DNA of 64,000 nucleotides. Source: Amia ocellicauda. Lineage: Eukaryota; Chordata; Actinopteri; Amiiformes; Amiidae. Where the stretch lies: the NCBI RefSeq assembly GCF_036373705.1, contig NC_089850.1:46484548-46548547 (forward strand), given 5' to 3'. Below the pieces are notes generated by a model that was given only the letters and a program-made list of their open reading frames with translations, had not been told where the DNA came from and did no database searches. Within the stretch, counting starts at the first letter, position 1; every line of letters begins with the position of its first letter. The translations under genes were made by a program, and so were the position numbers. Of this stretch, positions 1-12,843 are shown piece by piece.

Positions 1-410
1 TAAGAACTATCTTCAGCATGAAGAAGAACAAGGAGTCCTGGAAGTGATGGTATGGCCCCCACAGAGCCCTGATCTCAACATCATCGAGTCTGTCTGGGAT
101 TACATAAAGAGAGAGAAGCAACTGAGGCTGCCTAAATCCACAGAAGAACTGTGCTTAGTTCTCCAAGATGTTTGGGCCAACCTACCTGCCGAGTTCCTTC
201 AAAAACTGTGTGCAAGTGAACCTAGAAGAATTGATGCTGTTTTGAAGGCAAAGGGTGGTCACACCAAATATGGATTTGATTTAGATTTTTCTTCTGTTCA
301 CTCACTTTGCATTTAATTGATAAATATAATCTATTAACATGTCTTTTTGAAAGCATTCTTACATTACAGCATTTTTTCACACCTGCCTAAAACTTTAGCA
401 CAGGTGTGTT
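1..410 (+). mobile_element. 3' part of a Tc1-like DNA transposon (cut by window edge)
   Basis: The reading frame is open from base 2 and ends at TAA 314-316. It encodes the C-terminal end of a Tc1/mariner transposase, including the PPQSPDLN motif followed by IIESVW, where the last catalytic acidic residue (E of the DDE triad) lies, and the usual KAKGGHTKY tail. After the stop comes an AT-rich tail and, at about 381-406, a sequence resembling the terminal repeat of fish Tc1 elements (cctgcctaaaactttagcac). The 5' half, with the first two catalytic Asp residues, lies outside the window, so completeness cannot be judged. Confidence 0.85.
2..316 (+). CDS. Tc1/mariner-family transposase, C-terminal fragment (partial)
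   Basis: This is about 104 residues of the catalytic C-terminus of a Tc1-like transposase, a cut-and-paste DDE enzyme that moves the element into TA sites. The visible frame has no stop before 314-316. The conserved WPPQSPDLN block, the catalytic Glu in the following ESVW block and the KAKGG..TKY ending are readable. A GTG-ATG inside the frame is not the true start; the protein begins upstream of the window. It cannot be told whether this copy is active. Confidence 0.8.
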   Translation, partial: KNYLQHEEEQGVLEVMVWPPQSPDLNIIESVWDYIKREKQLRLPKSTEELCLVLQDVWANLPAEFLQKLCASEPRRIDAVLKAKGGHTKYGFDLDFSSVHSLCI

Positions 411-2397
411 TTAAATGGGCATCTTTTGTTCTCAAATTTGTCTTTCTCTGTTCTCCTGCTGGATGGCTCAACCTTGCTGTAGTTTTATAATTTCCCTTGG
501 AAATTGTGCCTTCTTTCATTAAAAAAAAAAAAGAGGCATACCACAGGCACACAACCTCACAGGACTACAGTGTACTTTAATCACTGAGTGAGAGGTCTTG
601 GCACATCTAACTGAAAACAGCTGTGAATGATTTGGTCAGTGGCTCTAAAAAGTTGCCCTTGATAAAAGAGAAAGCTTTGTTTTAAAAGCAAAGATTGAAC
701 ACTAGATCAAAGTCTCCTTTCAATTCAGTGAAATCTGCCCCATCTTGAGTGCATGATTTATGACTTTCTTGCAAAGATTTGAGAAAAGGGGGAGAGTTTT
801 ATTTTATATGGAAATAGCACAGGAATAGCAACTGGTAACAGACAGTTGAGGTGAAAGTATGAAAGGGGATCAGACAAAGGGAAGTTTTGCTGGGGTTAGA
901 TGTGTGTCAGAGGGGAGGCTCAAGGGAGGTTGTGATTTTGACAGGGAGACAGTGAGGCAGGCAGACAGCTGGAATGAAACACACATGAACCAATAGCAAT
1001 ATATATATATATATATATTGCCATTCCTGGTAATGATTTAATGTCATTACTCAAGTCAAGTTCAGTGTGGGTTATATAAGACTGCCGAGGTCCCACTCAG
1101 CATAACTGTCGGCATCCCATTTTGTGTCAAAAACAAACCAGACGTGTTTTTCTCAAAAACTATTTTCGAGGAATTGTAACTGTTGCTAAAGCAAGCGTGA
1201 CTAGTGTGGATCAATGAGTAGCTGGGGAAAGAATCTTTGAAAGGAGCTGGAGGGAACCAAATTGTGTAGATAAACTTCTGCAAATCTTTTCCCTTTATAA
1301 AAAAAGTAAATTAGTACTGTGTCAGAGATATACTTTTAAACTCTACATAAATCATTAAAAGAAGAGGTCTTGGAAGACAAAAAGTGATATATTAGCTGAC
1401 TGCCATTACCTTTCTGTGCAAGCATGTTCCGGAAGGAAGGTGTAGTTTCATATCCAGAGGGTGGCTTCTGGCAATCTGTTCCATACACTCACACCTCTCA
1501 GTAAATAAGCACATTCCATTAGATAGCATGCTTTTACATACAGGTGTGCCTATGGATTTCTATTCCACAGGACTGTGTGAAGGAGAGATGCCAAAAATTA
1601 TCTTGGTGCAGAGACCTAAGTAGTGCCTACAAAGGGTGACAGAAGCAGCAGTGGGAAAGAATCATACAAAACAATTACTTATTAAATAATAAAACATTGT
1701 TTCATTTAAATAATCTACTGATATCCTGCCCATTATTTTAAAGACACACACAAGATATTCATATTACAAACACCTTTGAGATGAAAAGGGAATTCTAAGA
1801 AATAACATCATCTGTAGGTGAACAGAGTCACCCAGTGGTCAAAATGTGCGTTTCTCAAACCAAGTTTGAGTTCATCTTAAACACAAGCTTGTCTTTTAAA
1901 TACAGACAGACCACAACAGTATCTGCTAGTGATCAAATCAAGTAATTGCGTTTGAATACTACATCTGTACCTGCCTGAACAAAAAGGCATCACTAGATTC
2001 TAATGTGTTGATTTCTCTGGGAACATGCTTACAGCATGGTGATATTCACCCACCATTAACAGCATTGCAGTTTTACACTCACAACTTAAGCAATAGCATT
2101 GCTCTCTACAGGAGGTGGTTTTCAGTTCACTGTGTCAGACATATGAACCAGCAGGTTGCCTACTTGTGAACTGACTTACCTATGGAATGATCATCATGTG
2201 TAGAAACTGGTCATGTTGAACCTGTGGAAGTTTTATATATTAAACCAAAGGCTTCCAAGAATGGAAAACAATATAATATAAATTGGTAGTAACTATCTTT
2301 ATTCAGATAGTTACTTAAATCACTAGCCTAGAAACCTGTGATCACAAAATTAATTGAAAGATATTTTAAATAACAGTATTATCTCTCTCTACATATA
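411..2397. other. Non-genic stretch downstream of SOD2
   Basis: No exon with conserved coding sequence and splice signals was seen on either strand. It holds a short (AT)n run at about 1001-1019 and ordinary AT-rich sequence. Short open frames here lack recognisable motifs. Confidence 0.5.
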
Positions 2398-2475
2398 CAG
2401 CTCTGGAAAAAAATTAAAGACCACTTAACATTGATTTCTGAACTTGGAGTGGTCTCTTAATTTTTTCCAGAGCTG
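2398..2475. mobile_element. 78-bp Tc1-type MITE with near-perfect terminal inverted repeats
   Basis: Two arms of about 28 bp beginning CAGCTCTGGAAAAAA face each other across a short centre, flanked by TA on both sides (2396-2397 and 2476-2477). TA duplication and terminal repeats fit a miniature Tc1/mariner derivative. A longer copy with the same CTCTGGAAAA end lies at 34867-35094. It has no coding capacity. Confidence 0.85.
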
Positions 2476-2477
2476 TA

Positions 2478-3683
2478 TGTATATCATATAATATAAATCT
2501 ATACATTCAGCAAGTTCACATAAGTCATGTTTTTTTTCTTAAACTTTCAAATTCAAATGAATGGTTTCTATGGTCATAGGCAACTATCCCTTTGAAATAT
2601 TAGCATATTTGACTATAGCATCATCAGCTGGAGATAACAGGTACTGCCATTACATTCAAACTACAACAAAAGTCATGACCTAATGAGATTCCCTCTGCTC
2701 CACACATTTAACACCAGGTACTGTTTTCAAGTTTATTCAGTACTTTTCTTTAATTTTACCCAAAGATTTATTGTTATTCATACAGTACCATTTCCCTGCT
2801 GACTTATTAGAGATTTCCAAAAATCCTGGCTATTAATGCCACATATAAACACTACTAAACCAAACACTAATTGCTGCGACCTGGAGTCTTTTCTGCAGTA
2901 GACAGACATGGAAGCTGGGGACGAAACACGTGTAAAGTTTCCTTGTTCAGTCAGATGTATGGAATATTTGTAAAGTATGCTGCTTACAGAGGCAGTTTAC
3001 ACAGATCATTCTGGATAAACTGTTGGGCACGAAATGTATGCCACATTTTACTAGTGTGCATGCGAGAACATGCAAGTTCTTGTTCTCTTGCAAGATTTTT
3101 ATTATTTTTATTACGGTCCAATGAAGACTAAACATCTCCTTCTGTTCTTGCTCTACGCATACCAAACTTCATAGATTTGGTATTTCTCTGCATGTTTTTG
3201 TTAGTTTCATCTCAGCATATTAGCCCCTTTGGTCACTGTATGCACAATACTGTACACCACTGTAGCAAGCATAATGCTACAAATGTGTCTGAATGGGTCA
3301 GGAAATCAGTCAATTGTAGTTTAATTGAAAAAGTTTTGCAGTCTATGTACACTTACTGAATTAATTAAACCGATTCAGTAACAGGGGGGTGAGCGACGAG
3401 CTGATTTTGAGATCCCCTCGTCTTTGAACACAATCAGCCTCTCATCCAATCCCACAACAAAAAACATATTAAAACCAGCACATTAAATTGGGTCACTTTT
3501 TTTAAATGACTTTTAATCAGATATCACATTACCAAAAAAAAACAAAAAACAAAGCATCTCTTTCCATGTTTCAAGCTGCCTCGATACATTCAGGTAGAAA
3601 ACACTCCGCTCTGAACACAGGATCTAGAAGAGCATTCATTTCACCAGCCTTGCCTTCTTTAACAGAGCCCACTAAGTGTTGTT
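2478..3683. other. Non-genic stretch between MITE and SOD2 3' end
   Basis: I see no recognisable gene, RNA or repeat of note. Open frames at 2871-3131 and 3177-3359 have no family resemblance and are treated as chance. Confidence 0.45.
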
Positions 3684-3689
3684 TTTATT
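3684..3689 (-). terminator. Candidate SOD2 poly(A) signal
   Basis: AATAAA on the minus strand, about 98 nt beyond the SOD2 stop codon. It is the nearest canonical signal; longer 3'UTR forms may exist. Confidence 0.55.
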
Positions 3690-3786
3690 TAATTGAATCT
3701 GCCTCTTGGTAAAGCATGTGGTAAGGGGTGCTTCACAGATGAAAGCATCCTCTTTTAGATCTCATAGGGTCTGACAGTAAGTCCAA

Positions 3787-6601
3787 CTACTTCTTTGCAG
3801 CTTTCAGCCTCTCTGCCACATTCTCCCAGTTCACCACGTTCCAGATAGCCTTGACATAATCAGGCCTAACATTTTTGTACTGCAGGTAATAGGCGTGCTC
3901 CCACACATCAATTCCCAGCAGAGGAACAAGACCTTAAAAGAAGAAAGCAAAAAGAAAAGGTCTATGACAAAAGGGAAGAGCTGAAAAGCTGTGAGTTTCT
4001 ATGAGCACAAGATACAGGTCTGAGCTTACAAAACACTGGACCTATACTGGAGGCTTATCAATCAGGAAGGATCACTTTACTTAAGAGCCAAACTTACTAA
4101 AATCCTTTGTAGGAGAGAAAAATCAAGATGCCACAAATATACCACATCACACTGACAACAGACTTGTAAAGAAATTTAATTTCTTTCCTTATAGTATTTA
4201 CAAATGAGTTTTAAAGCAAAAGCTAATACATGCATTCTTCAATTTGTCTAATAATTTAAAAAGAATGTTAATAATCAACATAACTAAATACAAGCATTTA
4301 AAGTCATCAAGTACTGTCACAGATGGTCACAGTCACAGACACGTTGACCTTGTGGACTGACCTGTGGTGGCCTGGAGAGGATCCTGGTTGGCGCAGGCTG
4401 CAATTCGTAACCGTCCGCTCTCCTTCTCAAACCCCAGCCAGCCCCAGCCGGAGCCCTGCACCGCCACCGTCGCCGCCGACATTTTCTCCTTCATTTTCTC
4501 AAAGGAGCCAAAGTCACATTTGATGGCTTCCAGCAGCTCCCCTAGAGGACAGGGAAAGCATGATTTCCAATTGTACTGGTTCCACTGAAAATTTCAAACC
4601 GAACAGGCTGTAATTTGTTCTATACCTCTTAAGCTTTCCTGCATTTTTATAGCCGATAAGCTAAAAATGTTAAACACTTGTAGTATGATTAAACCTTTGG
4701 AATCAGACGCTGGCCAGTGACAATTAACCTGTTGGGATCTGATACTATTATAAATACTATTAAAGCCAAAGGACCCAGAACCATTTCACTCAGAGAAATA
4801 ATTAACAGTATCAATCTGCAACTGAAGAGTAGCAAAATGAGAATTCAACTTGTTCAACATTAACTGTTACAACTTTTACAGCAGGTAGGCATATGCCAAT
4901 CAAATAGTGTGGAAAAAAAATTGCTAAATATTTTATCACATTCATCTAAGGTCAATATTATTTTATGAACATACCTTGTGGGTCTCCTCCAGCACTAGAG
5001 GAAAGGTTAGTCCAAAAAATTGAATGATTGATGTGGCCACCACCATTAAATTTCAGAGCAGGCTGTAAAGCAACTTGTGCTGTAACATCACCTGCAAGAT
5101 ATTTAAATTAACCAGTTAGAAGAAGTTCATTGTTTGGAAAGTGACCTTAAACAGTGGTCACTCTGAGCAGTTGTAATTAATTTAACTTATTATGATAAAG
5201 TATTACAGTATTTACAAATGTTTAATTATTTAAATGTGATTGTATTATTGAAATTTAAATACATATGTATATCAAGAAAACATTTAGAAGACTGCAGGGC
5301 TCCACAACAACAAAAAAGGGGAAGTTAAATAATCACACAAAATAAGTACTTTTGGCTGAATACTGGGAGCATTACACTAAGAAATCTATCCATGTCAGTA
5401 CCTGGGTTGTTTCCAGAACAGTCTGGATTTATTTAGTACACAAAGGACCTTTGACGCAGTCCGTGCATTGGTGCTGGTCCTTACCTTTTGCCAGCGCCTC
5501 CTGGTATTTCTCCTCGGCCACATTGAGGTTGTTGACATAGGTGGCGTGGTGCTTGCTGTGATGCAGCTGCATGATCTCTGCGCTGATGTGTGGCTCCAGC
5601 GCCCCATAGTCATAGGGCAGGTCGGGCAGGCTGTGCTTCTGCCTGGAGGCCATGCAGCTCACAGCTGGACTCAGGGAGGCTGCGCATCTAGGGCCAAACA
5701 CACAAACTCACACCATGGATTTGAAATCGATTGATCCACTTCAGCCAGCCTGTATACAGAAACTGTTACAAAAGAAACTCAAAAAAAGTCAAGATACACA
5801 ATTCATGAATACTGAAGCAGTTAACAACTTGCTTCTCTTGAGATAAAGCTTTGATTTAGCAGATGTAAAATTCATACTAAGATGTTTATCTTAATTTGAG
5901 ACAAACAAACAAAGACAAAGCTTGTAATTACATTTACTAATGGTACTAATGTTCATTTGATTCAGACAGCACTGCTTTAAATAGGCCTAGGTTTTTGTCA
6001 CATGATGTTTTAACGGAGTAAATAAAATAACCACACAAAATAAGGCCTGTTTAGGAACAGTGTACACGTTTACAATTAGATGAAATGCCCAGCACTATCA
6101 CAATACAGGGTTGCTTGTAATCGGCTTTGCACAACACAGAAACTGCGTATCTTTAACAGTACAGATCATGTTCACTTTGTCAGAAGAGAGAAGACGCAGA
6201 AACGCCATGTTCACGTTCATGTCAATGTGTCCATCCAGGTCTTAAGGGGTGGTGCATAATCAGTATGAAAAAGAGCCTAAAAACTGCAAACTGGCTACAG
6301 TAATTCTAACGATAGTTATATAACCGTCTTGCAATATGTCGTGCTTATTTCAGTCTTCCTAAAAACAAAGTGAACACGCAAAGTACTAAACACACATTAC
6401 ATGTTTATAATAAAATAAGAAGTAGATACTCTGACGTGAGTTGTTGTTATTATTATTATTATAGCATACTGTATCTTACCAAACCCTGCTCGTTCTCACC
6501 ATGGATATTGTTAAATAAAGTAACTAAAAAGATTGAGCTCTTTTGATATCTATGGTGATTTCGAGATCTTACCTGCGTATGTTACTGGCTCTACACAACA
6601 T
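3787..6601 (-). CDS. SOD2: Superoxide dismutase 2, mitochondrial (Mn-SOD)
   Basis: Mitochondrial matrix enzyme converting superoxide to hydrogen peroxide and oxygen with a Mn cofactor. There are five coding exons on the minus strand: 6573-6601, 5485-5687, 4975-5091, 4362-4541 and 3787-3932, all with GT/AG borders, all introns in phase, total 675 nt (224 aa; human 222). Exon 1 codes for a short Arg-containing start (MLCRASNIR), and the first ~26 residues form a mitochondrial presequence; the mature protein should start at [12 protein letters not shown]. Mn ligands are visible by family knowledge: His52 in QLHHSKHH, His100 in [10 protein letters not shown], Asp185 and His189 in DVWEHAYY. The gene lies divergent to WTAP. 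No frame damage was seen; it should be functional. Confidence 0.97.
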
Positions 6602-8252
6602 GCTCGCTTATTAACACTTAATCAATAGTGTCGGTATTTCAGTAGCCCTCACTAAGCACCAGCAGCGTCCTACACAGTATGGCTCTGTTGAAGTTTATGA
6701 TCTGTGACGCACACTGCCTGCCCTTGACCTTTCAACTCGTCTGGGAACAGCCCATTTCACTTCATTTTGTCACCATCTTAAAAGAGTGACATTTTAGAGG
6801 ACCCGGCGTTTGTACGCCTTTACGAAATTATTGAGGAAATATGATACATTCTTTTTTTTAAATAGAGTTTAATATACTCGTAATCGCATTTTAGCAAATC
6901 CAAACTGACCCCCTGCATCTGTGCAATAATGGTTTCACCCACTCCATTTTGTCCCAGCACTCAAGTCACGCTTCTCATTCCCGCTGCAGCGCGGAGCTGT
7001 TTCCTGCAGTTATTGTACTGTTTGTTGTCCACTTGTTATAACACAGTACAATTACAAGTTATTGATCCAGATGTATCGGATTGTAATGCACGTTATACGA
7101 GTCGTGTTTAATATGGGATTGTGTGAGAGCAAATTCCCACCTGTATGGATGCCACACAGAATCATATTCATAGGGAGCGACATTAACAAGGTTAAACAGG
7201 CCAAAGCAATGTAAATTTAGTTTGAATTGGCATATTTGAACAGAGAAGAAACATTGGTAAAAACAACAACAACAAAAGCATTTATGGTCAATGTTTAACA
7301 TGGTCAATTTCTAACATACAAATTATGGAGAGCTTGTGTTATATAATTCTGGTATTTTGTGTTGTTGTGCTGACACAATATTAACCATGGTTTGAAACGT
7401 GTGTATCTTACCTTCAGTAGTTTTTACTGTGTGATACGGTGTGATAGTATAGGTGACCCTGGACATCACATAAACAAAGTCTAAATGAATAGTGGAAGTA
7501 AAGTAAAATTTGCAAGCAAAGTACCTGCATTTCTGTGTAAATTAAAGTCAACAGGAGGTGACACTATATGAATGAGTTGTGCACAAGGAATTCCCCAGAG
7601 CCTTACACACACAGCTCCAAAAGAGTGACATTGCCACCCAAGTCACATCCAGTCAGCCTCACGTTTCCACTTCATCCACTACATACACCATAGGTTTCTC
7701 CTCTGTAACAGTATCACCATTATATTGAGTTAGCATGGCCACACTTAAGTTGATGCACTTCTAATAAGAGTATGTCAGTGTTAGAGAAGCAGCTTCTTGA
7801 AGCGACAGTGTGTGAGAAGAAAGCTGGTCTGTAGTTTTCACAGCAAAACATGCAAATGTTTTTTTTAATGCAAGTCTAATGTTAAGGCACACTATTAGGC
7901 CTTCACTGTCATATCCCTCTTGAATGTATTGATGTGGAAGAATGGAGAAAGAACAGGTCGAGATTGAAGTGCTTCTACACAGGCCCCTGGCCCTAACCCC
8001 ACTGAATTATGTTGTCTGTTAAAAAATATAATTGGTGGCATAATTTTATTTTTTAACCGTATTGAAATATATTTTACCAGCTGACCCAATACTGACAGTC
8101 GGCATTTATGTGTACCTTCATTAAAATAACAGTGATTTAACGTTAATTTCACAGACAGTAAAACACTTGAACTACAGCGGGACATCACCGGCCGCTTCAA
8201 AAGAGACCCCGCTCCACCCCTGCGTTTAAAACAAGCAAGATGGTCGCGTTCG
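6602..8252. other. SOD2/WTAP divergent intergenic region
   Basis: This contains the SOD2 upstream region (minus strand, immediately above 6601) and DNA toward WTAP. No coding exon was found; the 152-codon minus-strand open frame around 7895-8353 has no recognisable motif. I cannot place a SOD2 transcription start. Confidence 0.5.
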
Positions 8253-8397
8253 TGTAGCGCAGATCTCCGCATTTCTGCGAGTCTCCACCAATGGAATCGG
8301 GGAGATTCTGCATATCTGCGCAGACAGTCACCCCCGAACCAATTACAGTACAAAGAAAAGCGCAGGTCTGTCCAGAACTGCGTGAATCTGCGCTACA
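8253..8397. repeat. Inverted-repeat element upstream of WTAP
   Basis: Imperfect arms of about 25 bp (tgtagcgcagat... at 8253 and its reverse complement ending at 8397) enclose a further internal inverted repeat around ggagattctgc. The layout suggests a foldback/MITE element. It is GC-rich and CpG-containing and lies about 300 bp before the putative WTAP leader exon. Family unknown. Confidence 0.5.
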
Positions 8398-8706
8398 ACA
8401 GCGCGCCCTACGCGTGCGTCTCTTATGACGCTTACGCCGACGTCCCTCCTCTCTCACGCATGGCGTCGGTGACGGATTCAGACAAATAACACAAGCATTG
8501 GGAAAAACACGACGAGCTTATATTTCAGGATTTTAATTCTTTATGTCATTTTTGTTAGACGTTTTATTTGTATCAGTCCAGGAGGATTTCTATTCAATAG
8601 AAAGTCGGGTCTGGTAAGTATTCGCCAATGAATAACCCTTGTAAAATAGGGAAAAGATTATGTGTGCCTCGGCCGTTGCGGGGAGAGTCCGGGCTCTTCC
8701 TTCAGC

Positions 8707-8715
8707 GCCATTTTG
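8707..8715 (+). promoter_or_regulatory. YY1-like motif GCCATTTTG in WTAP leader
   Basis: GCCATTTTG matches the YY1 core that often lies just downstream of housekeeping transcription starts. It is 36 nt before a good splice donor (exon end 8751, CGGCAG|GTAAC). An alternative donor, TCTG|GTAAGT, lies at about 8613. This suggests the WTAP untranslated first exon is here. Confidence 0.5.
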
Positions 8716-9663
8716 TAGCGACAAGAAGCTGCAAACACAAGAAACCGGCAGGTAACAACATAAAACACGATATTCAATCAATGTGTGTGCAGCTTAAAGT
8801 ATGTGCAGAAACGTGTATATGAAGCACTGCTCGCAGCTTACTACAGGTGTTGCTTTTATCCGTTTCTATTTCATTTTCTTATCTCATCTGAAGGCACGGA
8901 AACGGCGCGATTTGTCTTCTACAAATGATGGTTCTGCTTAAGCAGGGGAATGGAGGGCGGAGACCATTATTTTAAATTGTAAACTATTATGGGAGGAAAA
9001 CCCCCCGATCAATCCCACCAGAACCGGGCACCTGGATGGTGTTGCTCAGTCTGGGTGATTAAATGGGACTGGCGAGTTGCCTGCACTTTACTTCACACGA
9101 AATCAGGCTGGTGGAGCATCACTCCGGAAGACGATCGCCTGTTCAATGTGCCATTCAAGAAGAGCAGTTCAATTCGTCTAGATGCTTAAGCAGACGTTTA
9201 AAATGTTTTTAAACAGACATTGATGTAAATCAAGGCGCATGTGACCGTGACTTTTCAGGTGCAATACATTATTATTGATTGTAATCCCACGATTGTGTAG
9301 TTATTGCAAAGCAGAAGTACCAAGCGGCTGTAACGACCAGTCACTATCGATGATCTCTTATGCAAGGTTTCTAATTTATACTGTAAATAGGCCTTTATTA
9401 CAGTTATACTTGACATGTTCTTACGTAACGAGTCGTTGTATTTTATTTTGAAATAAATAAGCATACTTTGAATTTATAGGCCTGGCTGTTTGATCAGCAT
9501 CACTTATTTTTGAGTTTTATCATGTAGCTTGTGTGCTGTCAGAGCTCATTTTTAAAAACATTAACTGATTTCGTGTATTACATTTGCTGTAATACACATG
9601 TTTTTAAGTGACTAGTTCGTGTTTTTGATGTATGTTTGTTTTGTTTCCCTCTCAGAGTCCAGA

Positions 9664-12600
9664 ATGACTAATGAGGAACCTCTTCCAAAGAAGGTGAGTA
9701 TCAAACAAAGCACCCGAGATCTTGCTGTGAAGTGTGGAGATGTGTTGGGACTAAAACTAAAATCCTTTGCTTCATTAGGTTCGCCTTAGTGAATCTGACT
9801 TGAAGACCCTCACTAGAGAAGAACTTTGTGTGAGGTAAATATCCCATCTGCAGAGGGAGGTGTGGGGACATTTGCTCATGTACTTCCAGATACATTTAAT
9901 GATGGTCTGTCTTTCTCTTCATTTTAGGTGGAAGCAACATGAAGCTTATGTCCAGGTTCTGGAGTCAAAATATGCGGAGTTGAACTGTAAGTTTTTAGAT
10001 TTTCTTTGTTTTATTCTCACAGGACAAATCGGTTTGAAAATGCTTAGTCAGTCCTTAGGAGCCAAGTCATTGAGTGGAATTAGTAAAAAGTTAGTTACGT
10101 AGACTTTATTAATCTGTATTTGCAGAACCTCATTTGAACATTGCACTGCAACTTTGAAGTCTGAGGTTAATTATTTTTATTTATTTTATTCTCTGTCCTC
10201 CATGGTGGTTTAGCAAATGATTTGACTGGATTGAAGGAGTCTGAAGAGAAACTTAAACAGCAACAGCAAGAATCTGCGAGGAGAGAGAACATCCTGGTCA
10301 TGAGGCTTGCCACAAAGGAGCAGGAAATGCAAGAGTGTACAGTGAGTATTGCCATTCTCTCCATTCTCTTTGTTTGAGGCAAGGGGGACAGAGGACAGGC
10401 TCAGTCTGCCCTGCGCACACCCCACAAATGATGAAGCATCACTTCACAGGCTTTTGCATTGCGACGTGAAGGAATTAAATTTAGCCTTCTAGGTTTTGTT
10501 CCCGTGAATAAATGCATTGGAGTGTAGGAGGGGGGGGATCTGTTTTGGATAGGTAAACACCTGTCTTATGCAGTCTCCTGGGATCTTGTTGTGAATTTGT
10601 TTTTGTCCTGTAAGTAGAACAGAGAAACAGTCACAGCCTGGGTTTTTTCCTGTTCTTTCTGTTAGATAAGGGTAATCCAACCCTGGTCCTGTAGAGCCCC
10701 TATCCAACAGGTTTTGTAGGTCAACCTTCTATCACCTATTTATAAATACCTGGAAGTATTTCATAGAAACCATTGGAGCTCCCTTGGTTGATTTGCTTAA
10801 TTGATTAATAACTCACATGTGTTCCCAGTATTTAGAAATTGGTGATTTATGGTGACTTACAAGATTAACTGGGTTGGAGACCCCTGTGTTAGATCATCAT
10901 TCTCAGTTACACGTCATATAGTAGTCTTACCCCATCACAAATACAGAAAAGCCAAATGCATCCAAATCTTCTTAAAAATAACTTCTCCCTCACACATTCC
11001 CACCAAAGGAGATGGGCACTCATCAGTCAATGGCTAAATTATCTAACATGGTCATGTTATGCAAAAACTTGTTTTGGAGAGAGTACACATGCAATAAAGA
11101 ACACACAGTGGGCTCGACAGTCAGTGCTTGCCTTTGGCAATGTAGTGGGTTCTATAGATCTTCATGTAAAAGAGCTCGCTGGAGCCTGTGTGTCCTAGTG
11201 AAACTGGACACTTCCACTGGGATTCCTTTCCTGTCTTATGGCAGTAACAATGTGCACAATAGTGCAAGACTCCAAGATTTAGTGCTGCTGGAAGCATGTT
11301 TCTGCAGACCAAGCTGTCATCTGTGCATCATACACCCTGTTGTAGGGGCTGGAGTGTTGAATAGATTGATATGTGAGTGTTCTCTGTCCAAAAGCATCCA
11401 GGGTTAGAATATTTGACCCAATAAAAGGGACAGTTCCTCCACACATTGCACTTCTAGTGACTTGCAGTATATTGTTACTCTTTTGTTGTGGCAGGTGAGG
11501 TTTTGGGGGAATCAGAATTGAAGCTGATGAACTGTAACACAGAGTACTTATTCTGCAGTGGTTACAATGTTACAGTACTGTCATTTCTCTAGACGTTTGC
11601 ATGCGATGCTTTTTTTTTTGCAGATGTCATTTCACATGTTACCTTATATATAATACATTTCACTAATTTCTTTGACAACTTTATCCAACGTGACGTGCGG
11701 GCTTTACAAGCATCATCATGATGCCACACTTGATCTCTATGTTTCCCAGTTATTAATTTGTTACAATGAAAAACCTTGGGACAGGAGTAGATGATCCACA
11801 CGGTCATGAAATTGTAAGCATCATGCATGCATACATAGGTACTCTATTAGCCAATCACAGAATTAGGTATTGAATTGTGCCCTCCCTTTTCTTAAACGTA
11901 CAAATATTGTGCATGTTTTTTAAAATCCTTTAATAAATCAAATATTTATCCATGCCTGTGCACATTTCCCCAGTATATTCAGACTATTCGAATCCTTAGG
12001 AAAATAACAATTTTGTACTCCATTAAATTGTTGGTAATACTCCCTCTTTTGTGTTGCGCAGACCCAGATCCAGTACCTCAAGCAAGTTCAGCAACCCAGT
12101 GCGGCCCAACTAAGATCATCCATGGTGGACCCGGCCATCAACTTGTTTTTCCTTAAAATGAAGGGTGAACTGGAACAGACTAAAGACAAACTGGAGCAAG
12201 CCCAAAATGAACTGAGTGCCTGGAAATTTACACCTGATAGGTAAACAAAACCAAATACTCCCCAGTCAAGACTTTTCCTGACACTCCCACTGCAAGAATG
12301 CTATGGTGGGAAGGCAAAAATGCTCTATTCACAACAAGACTCAGACTTTTTAAGCCCAAAAAGCCAGATTTCTGTACTGTCCAGCTTGTTATACTTAACA
12401 TAAACTTTTGTCAGGTGAACCTTCTGTTTCAGCTTTCTCTCCCCTCGGTTCAGAGGCCTGCTGGACTCGGGACTGTTCTGAAGCGGCAGTGGTCACATCC
12501 GACTTCAAAATGTCTCCCCCCTTCCTAGAGAGTTTCCGTACTCGTGGTGTGTGGGGAAAATTGAGGGAAGAGCCAGTCGGAGGTCTGTGGCTTGCTGTCT

Positions 12601-12810
12601 ACAGACTGAGTAATGGATTGCAGAACCTAGTTTAAGCATGAGTTGAACATATAAAATTCCAGTAAAAAGTAACGGTGGAACACAACGCGCTCTAATCTCA
12701 GCGCTGCTAGTGACCTGTAAGACACTGGAAGTCGCTTACGTAATAAGACTCTGGGCTTCCTTCACGTTCTTTGCGAACTGACGAGAGTCGATACCTAAGA
12801 AGTGACTATA

Positions 12811-12843
<33 letters not shown>

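Noticed and set aside
7895-8353. 152-codon minus-strand frame between SOD2 and WTAP
   Set aside because: Part of it runs through the inverted-repeat element at 8253-8397; no protein motif.
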